A DNA stretch of 9,907 nt, taken from assembly GCA_021805265.1 (NCBI GenBank), contig JAJZFR010000189.1, positions 1 to 9,907 of the forward strand, in the 5' to 3' direction. Each line of letters begins with the position of its first letter. Within the stretch, counting starts at the first letter, position 1. This document shows positions 5,666 through 9,907 of the stretch, piece by piece. The position numbers were made by a program, and so were the translations under genes. A model generated the notes under the pieces. The model was not told the origin of the DNA, did not search any database, and saw only the letters and a list, made by a program, of their open reading frames with translations. The DNA is from Acidobacteriota bacterium (GTDB lineage: Bacteria; Acidobacteriota; Terriglobia; Terriglobales; Acidobacteriaceae).

Positions 5666-5696
5666 ATAGCCTGCGATCCGATGGGATCGCAGGCTA
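5666..5696 (-). terminator. Perfect 14-bp hairpin downstream of the GH3 gene
   Basis: ATAGCCTGCGATCC and GGATCGCAGGCTAT form a perfect 14-bp stem with a 4-nt loop, 31 nt past the stop codon of the GH3 gene on the minus strand. On that strand the stem is followed by TGTTA, a short U-rich tail, so termination of the GH3 transcript is the most likely role. The near-symmetry would also let it protect or stop transcripts arriving from the AI-2E side. Confidence 0.7.
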
Positions 5697-5727
5697 TCGC
5701 CCTTCAAAGAAACGCAGCCGACCGGAC

Positions 5728-8391
5728 CTACTCCGGCAGCGTCTTCGTTCCGGTCACTTCGACCGTCCCGCTCACCGTCTGTGCCTGTGTCCCTGGCTGC
5801 CCGCCGCCCACGGAGACGGTGTACTGGCCAGCCGGAATCATCGGTTCCCCATCGCTCGACACCATGCTCATGGCGCGCGAATCCAGCTCAAACTGCACCT
5901 GCTCCGTTGCCCCTGCCGCAAGATGCACACGCCGGAAGCCGCGCAGCGCCCGCAGCGGCGCGCCAGCAACACCAGGGAAGCTCAGGTAAAGCTCTGCCAC
6001 TTCATCGCCCGCCAGGCTTCCAGCGTTGGTCACAGCCACCTGCACCAGCACCGGGTCGCCGGCATTCACCGCCGTCTTCGGCAGCGTCAGCCCACCATAG
6101 GTAAAGTGCGTGTAGCTCAACCCGTAGCCGAAAGGATAGAGCGGCGTCCCCGTGAAATAGCGATACGTGCGGCCCTTCATCGCATAATCTTCGAATGCGG
6201 GAAGCTGGCTCACGCCGGTATAGAACGTAACCGGCAAACGTCCTCCCGGATTGTTCCACCCGGAGAGCGTGTCAGCGACAGCCAGTCCGCCTTCTTCGCC
6301 CGGATACCAGGCTTCCAGAATCGCGTTCGCGTGCTCCTGCGCCCAGTTCACCGCCAGCGCGCTGCCGTTTACCAGCACCACCACCAGCGGCTTGCCCGTC
6401 GCGGAAAGCGCTTCCAACAAATCCTGCTCCGGCTTCGGCAGGTCAATGCTGGTGCGGTCGCCGCCCACGAAGCCCGGCACATTCACCTTCATCTCTTCGC
6501 CTTCAAGCTCGCTCGTAATGCCCACCACCGCCACCACTACGTCCGCGTTCTTTGCCGCGTCGATGGCCTCGGTCTGCGGCGTCATATCCACCTTCGACCA
6601 CACCAGCCGCGCCCCCGGCTCCGGATTCGCGCCCTGCGCATAGTCCACCGTGAATGGATAACCTTTGCCTTTTTCCAGGTGTACAAGACCCAGTTTGGTC
6701 GTCGTCTTGTGCGACTGGTAGTTCATTGAAACTTCCTTGCCGTCGAGCGTCACTCGAGAAAAACCGTTGGCCTCGGTGCCCAGGTTGTAATCGCCCGTCT
6801 CGGCAGCCGTCAGCGTTCCCTCCCAGTGCATCGACACCGCGCCAGCCGCCTCGGAAGGCCTGGGCTGCGCGGTCGCATCCACGGTGCTGGCCTTGGCCGT
6901 CGCGATCACCTTCGGCTTCATCGTCAACGCGCTCAAATCGAGCGGAAGCGGCTCGGTATACGTCAGCGTTACGCCCGGCTTGCCGCCGCTCGACAGTGCG
7001 CTCGCCGGAACCGGCTTCGCATCCTTGCTCAGGAACTGCGTCCCCTCCACATAGTGAATCGTCGCGTTGGCGAACTCCTTCTGCATCCCCTCCAGAATGG
7101 AAACCGTGTGGTCGGGAATTCCGTTGTAGTTGCCCAGCAGGAACTTCGTCTGATTCGCCAGCGGACCCACCAGCGCGATCTTGATGTTCTTGTCCTTCAG
7201 CGGCAGTGTTCCATCGTTCTTCAACAGCACCATCGACTCATTGGCCAGCTTCAGCGCCAGCGCCTTGTGCGCCGCGCTGTTCAACTCGCCGGCATCGATC
7301 TTCGAGTACGGCACCATCGACGGCGGGTCAAACATTCCCAGCTTCATCCGCGCCGTAAACAGCCGCACCAGAGACGTATCGATGTCGGATTCCTTCAGAT
7401 ATCCTTCCTTCACCGCGTCCAGATACGGCTTGTAATCGTGATCGTCCTTGACCTTGGCGAAGAAGTCTGCGCACTCGTTGTCCATCCCGCGCTGCAAACT
7501 GATCGCCGAGGCCTGCGCCTGCGTCGGTTTGAAGTGATGACCGTTGAAGATGTCGATCACCGCCCCGCAATCGGAGACCACGTAGCCCTGAAATCCCCAC
7601 TTGCCCCGCAACTGATCCTGCATCAGGAACTGATTCGCGCAAGCCGGCTCTCCGTTGATGCTGTTGTAAGCGCACATCACCGACCCGGCCTTGCCCTCGA
7701 CCACCGCCGCGCGGAACGCCGGCAGATACGTATCCATCTCGTCATGTTTGCTCACGTCCACGTTGGCCGTGTGCCGCGTTGGTTCCGGACCGCTGTGTAC
7801 GTCAAAGTGCTTCGGCGTCGCGATCACACGATAGTAGCGCGGATCGTCGCCCTGCATCCCCGTCACAAACGCAACGCCCATGCGACCGGTCAGGAACGGG
7901 TCTTCCCCGTACGTCTCCTGCCCCCGACCCCAGCGCGGGTCGCGGAAGATATTCAGATTCGGCGCCCAGAAATCCAACCCCTCGAAGATGTTGCTGTGGC
8001 CGCCGTTGGCCTGCATCGCCTGCGCATTCTTCACCCGCGCTTCCACGCTGATGTCTACGCCCATCCGGTGGACCATCGCCGGATCAAAGGTCGCGCCCAG
8101 GCCGATCGGCTCGGGAAACTCCGTCGTCCCATCCACCGCCACGCCGTGCAGCGCCTCGCTCCACCAGTCATAGGAAGGCACCTGCAATCGCGGAATCGCC
8201 CGCGCCTGGTTCACAAGCTGGCTGGCTTTTTCCTCGAGCGTCATCCGCTGCACCAGGTCCGCCGCGCGCTGCTCCGCTGGCAGCTTCGGATTCATGTAAG
8301 CAGGGCGCTCCGCGTCCTGTCCCCAGCATGCCGTTACCGCCGCAAAACTGGCCAAACCAAGCGCAAACAAGCGCCATCCACGTCGATTCAT
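5728..8391 (-). CDS. Secreted family 3 glycoside hydrolase, beta-xylosidase type, with PA14 domain
   Basis: The 887-residue protein starts with a signal peptide: MNRR, a hydrophobic core to about residue 20, and probable cleavage near TACWGQ-DA (about 25). The GH3 N-terminal barrel follows. SYDWWSEALHGV at 73-84 and VVSDCGAV at 271-278, with nucleophile Asp274, are the forms seen in xylosidases and arabinosidases; glucosidases usually have SDW. DPRWGRGQETYGEDP is at 151-165 and KHF at 194-196. The second GH3 domain begins near 385, is interrupted by a PA14-like sugar-binding insert at about 470-600, and resumes with SELEGEEM at 627-634, a likely source of the acid/base glutamate. LYPFGYGLSYTHF is at 751-763 and a fibronectin-III-like domain covers about 775-850. 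It should release xylose or related sugars from non-reducing ends of oligosaccharides in the periplasm or outside the cell; beta-glucosidase activity is the main alternative. The ATG at 8391-8389 has GGGGGA about 5 nt upstream and a promoter at 8472-8500. Confidence 0.95.
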   Translation of the reverse strand: MNRRGWRLFALGLASFAAVTACWGQDAERPAYMNPKLPAEQRAADLVQRMTLEEKASQLVNQARAIPRLQVPSYDWWSEALHGVAVDGTTEFPEPIGLGATFDPAMVHRMGVDISVEARVKNAQAMQANGGHSNIFEGLDFWAPNLNIFRDPRWGRGQETYGEDPFLTGRMGVAFVTGMQGDDPRYYRVIATPKHFDVHSGPEPTRHTANVDVSKHDEMDTYLPAFRAAVVEGKAGSVMCAYNSINGEPACANQFLMQDQLRGKWGFQGYVVSDCGAVIDIFNGHHFKPTQAQASAISLQRGMDNECADFFAKVKDDHDYKPYLDAVKEGYLKESDIDTSLVRLFTARMKLGMFDPPSMVPYSKIDAGELNSAAHKALALKLANESMVLLKNDGTLPLKDKNIKIALVGPLANQTKFLLGNYNGIPDHTVSILEGMQKEFANATIHYVEGTQFLSKDAKPVPASALSSGGKPGVTLTYTEPLPLDLSALTMKPKVIATAKASTVDATAQPRPSEAAGAVSMHWEGTLTAAETGDYNLGTEANGFSRVTLDGKEVSMNYQSHKTTTKLGLVHLEKGKGYPFTVDYAQGANPEPGARLVWSKVDMTPQTEAIDAAKNADVVVAVVGITSELEGEEMKVNVPGFVGGDRTSIDLPKPEQDLLEALSATGKPLVVVLVNGSALAVNWAQEHANAILEAWYPGEEGGLAVADTLSGWNNPGGRLPVTFYTGVSQLPAFEDYAMKGRTYRYFTGTPLYPFGYGLSYTHFTYGGLTLPKTAVNAGDPVLVQVAVTNAGSLAGDEVAELYLSFPGVAGAPLRALRGFRRVHLAAGATEQVQFELDSRAMSMVSSDGEPMIPAGQYTVSVGGGQPGTQAQTVSGTVEVTGTKTLPE

Positions 8392-8453
8392 CGCATCCCC
8401 CGATCGGTCGTCGAATCTGCTCTGCCGGAAAAGATTCCACCCCCGGAATTCAT
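8388..8453 (-). CDS. Possible 21-codon leader ORF overlapping the GH3 start
   Basis: Within the predicted 5' leader of the GH3 mRNA an ATG at 8453-8451 opens 21 codons (beginning MNSGGGIF, ending DRGMR). The stop TGA overlaps the GH3 ATG as ATGA. The start lies only about 12 nt past the predicted transcription start and has no obvious Shine-Dalgarno, while the GH3 Shine-Dalgarno GGGGGA lies inside its 3' end. It may couple GH3 translation to leader translation, or be chance; the peptide resembles nothing I know. Confidence 0.25.
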   Translation of the reverse strand: MNSGGGIFSGRADSTTDRGMR

Positions 8454-8471
8454 GCCGACGCCGCGACTGCC

Positions 8472-8500
8472 AATGTACTGTCCCACGGTTCCGCTGTCAA
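8472..8500 (-). promoter_or_regulatory. Sigma-70 promoter of the GH3 gene
   Basis: On the minus strand a perfect -35 TTGACA (8500-8495) is separated by exactly 17 nt from the -10 TACATT (8477-8472, 4 of 6 to consensus). Transcription should begin near 8465, giving a leader of about 74 nt before the GH3 ATG. It lies in the 211-bp gap after the GH32 gene, so the GH3 gene can be expressed independently of it. No clear regulator operator was found; GATTCC/GGAATTC around 8433-8451 is only an imperfect dyad. Confidence 0.75.
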
Positions 8501-8602
8501 GCGGCCCCGCTCCCGACCGCATGATTCCTGCATCGATTTACTTGAGGCCATCCTGCACTCGACCATGCACGCCGGACCGACTTCGCTCGGCATCAACAAC
8601 GG

Positions 8603-9907
8603 CTAAGTCACGCGGGTCAGGCGGGTCAGCCGGTCACCTGAGATCGGCTTCAACTGCCAAACGGAAAGGCCTTCGATGGCGCTCGTTTTACCGGTCCACG
8701 TGAGATGCAACGGCTTCGCCCGCGCGCCCTCCGGATAGCAGCGCAACGTGCAAGCCACCTGCCGATTCACAAAAACCTCCGTCGCAGACCCATCCACGCA
8801 GACATGAATCTCCAGCGCCTCAGCGGGACCAATCCGTATCCCATACTCCGCTCCGTTGACCGCAATCGCTTCCGGTCGAGCCGGATCATAAGCCACCCGG
8901 AGCCACGCAGCCTGCCCAGCGACGCCAGATTCGAGCGCCAGTTCAAATGCCGACAACCCGCCCCCCGCCACGCACAGAATCTCGCCGCAATAGCCCTCGA
9001 TCCGCATCGCGGCTATCTGCTGCAACCGACTCGCTTCATCTCCCGTCCTGTCACCCCCAGTCCTGGTCAGCTTCTGTTCCCGCCCGCGCAGCGCCATCGC
9101 TTCTTCAGCCACAGACACCCTTACGCGCCCCTCACCATCCAATCGCATCACCCGCGGCAACGACATCAGCCCCGCCCATCCCGCCGCCTTGTACTCGGCC
9201 AGCGGACGCGTCTCCGGAATCCATCCCCACAGAATGCGATTCCCTGCCTGGTCCAACTGCGTCTTCGGCGCATAAAACGAGCCATAATCCAACGTCCCCG
9301 CCTGCTCTGGAACGAAACGCATCGTCGCCCGATCCAACCGCCCGCTTAGCCAGTACGCCTTCCCCGCTGTCGAATAAATCAGCACATGACGCGCCGCATC
9401 TCCCGAGCCAAGCTCAAAGAAATCCGGACACTCCCACACCTCTTTCGGGTCCGCATGATCCGTCGCCACGGCGATACTTCCCTCGCGACCGGCAAGAATA
9501 TGCAGAAACTCCCAGCCAGCCAGATCCCGCGACCGATACAACAGTACCGCGCCGCCTTTGCCCGCAATGCCAGATCCGATTGCCATGTACCACCAATCGC
9601 CCTCCCGCCACGGCGCCGGATCGCGAAAACCGTTCACCGCCATCCCCTCCGGCGGCGCGGCCAGCACAGGTTTTACAACCTTCGTCCACGTGCCCAGATC
9701 GCTGGCCGACGCCACGGCCATACACTGCGTCTCCAGCAGGCTTTCAGCGCCGTTCCGGATCGTTGCCTGGTCTTCCGGCGCCGCGCGAACGCCCGTGTAC
9801 AGCATCACGACGCGACCATCCTTCACCACCGCGGTCCCGGTAAAACACCCATCCGCGTCCGGCCCGCCCGGCGTCGGTGCCAGCGCCACGGGAAGCTGCT
9901 TCCAATG
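8603..9907 (-). CDS. Family 32 glycoside hydrolase (fructan/sucrose hydrolase), N-terminus outside the window
   Basis: GH32 enzymes (invertase, levanase, inulinase, exo-fructanase) hydrolyse beta-fructosides with a five-bladed propeller followed by a beta-sandwich. The 434 visible residues begin inside blade 1 (HWKQLPVAL, then DADGCFTGTAV at 17-27), so the N-terminal WMNDPNG-type nucleophile motif lies beyond the right edge. FRDP at 94-97 supplies the transition-state-stabilising Asp96, and WECPDFF at 158-164 the acid/base Glu159. YGSFYAPKTQ and ILWGWIPE follow, and GWAGLMSLPRVMRL ends the propeller; the C-terminal beta-sandwich covers roughly 275-430. The fragment is complete at its C-terminus (TAG at 8605-8603). 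The reading frame continues unbroken to the window edge. The GTG at 9889 lies inside the conserved LPVAL motif and is not the start. Exact substrate, and whether it is secreted, cannot be told. It lies upstream of the GH3 gene on the same strand, separated by 211 bp with an internal promoter. Confidence 0.94.
   Translation of the reverse strand, partial: HWKQLPVALAPTPGGPDADGCFTGTAVVKDGRVVMLYTGVRAAPEDQATIRNGAESLLETQCMAVASASDLGTWTKVVKPVLAAPPEGMAVNGFRDPAPWREGDWWYMAIGSGIAGKGGAVLLYRSRDLAGWEFLHILAGREGSIAVATDHADPKEVWECPDFFELGSGDAARHVLIYSTAGKAYWLSGRLDRATMRFVPEQAGTLDYGSFYAPKTQLDQAGNRILWGWIPETRPLAEYKAAGWAGLMSLPRVMRLDGEGRVRVSVAEEAMALRGREQKLTRTGGDRTGDEASRLQQIAAMRIEGYCGEILCVAGGGLSAFELALESGVAGQAAWLRVAYDPARPEAIAVNGAEYGIRIGPAEALEIHVCVDGSATEVFVNRQVACTLRCYPEGARAKPLHLTWTGKTSAIEGLSVWQLKPISGDRLTRLTRVT

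Noticed and set aside
5512..6729. Plus-strand frame of 405 codons starting at the 18-bp repeat
   Set aside because: Beyond the repeats it runs antisense through the GH3 gene with an Arg/His-rich shadow composition, and its GGAGGG is only one base from the ATG.
8580..8600. Terminator after the GH32 gene
   Set aside because: Only a 4-bp CCGA/TCGG stem with no T-run was found just past the stop; too weak to call.
6826..8703. Long plus-strand open frame (625 codons) antisense to the GH3 gene
   Set aside because: The protein is rich in Arg/His/Leu with no recognisable domain, as expected from the complement of GC-rich coding DNA; the minus-strand GH3 has unmistakable motifs along its full length.

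Overview
The window is GC-rich, gene-dense bacterial chromosome. Codon use, the gene families and the extracellular glycosidases suggest a soil acidobacterium of the Terriglobia/Acidobacteriaceae type. That assignment is an impression from family content and hairpin style, not a database result. There is no sign of plasmid, phage, insertion sequence, CRISPR, tRNA or rRNA.

Layout. Positions 1-2178 (minus strand) hold a compact housekeeping cluster, read glutaredoxin-like protein -> purB (adenylosuccinate lyase) -> ubiX (flavin prenyltransferase, cut by the left edge). purB and ubiX overlap by 4 bp (GTGA), so they are probably translationally coupled. Positions 2243-5432 (plus strand) hold a DUF985-type cupin, pepA (M17 leucyl aminopeptidase) and an AI-2E-family (YdiK/PerM-like) membrane protein. 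The 64 bp between the glutaredoxin and cupin genes must carry two divergent promoters.

Positions 5433-5727 form a convergent intergenic region full of structure: a helically phased 11-bp tandem repeat that begins inside the last codons of the AI-2E gene, an 18-bp tandem repeat, an 11-bp-stem hairpin, and a perfect 14-bp-stem hairpin that probably terminates the GH3 gene. Positions 5728-8391 (minus) encode a secreted family 3 glycosidase of the beta-xylosidase type with an inserted PA14 domain, and 8603-9907 (minus) the C-terminal part of a family 32 glycosidase (fructan/sucrose hydrolase). Between them is a good sigma-70 promoter for the GH3 gene and a 21-codon upstream reading frame that overlaps its ATG.

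Functionally the left half is core metabolism: purine synthesis, prenylated-FMN cofactor, thiol redox and peptide turnover. The right half is plant-polysaccharide or oligosaccharide breakdown. I see no complete novel defence or mobile system. The most unusual signals are the two tandem-repeat arrays at 5419-5580 and a recurring promoter architecture in which a -10 box sits 6-7 nt before the ATG of three consecutive genes, predicting leaderless mRNAs.
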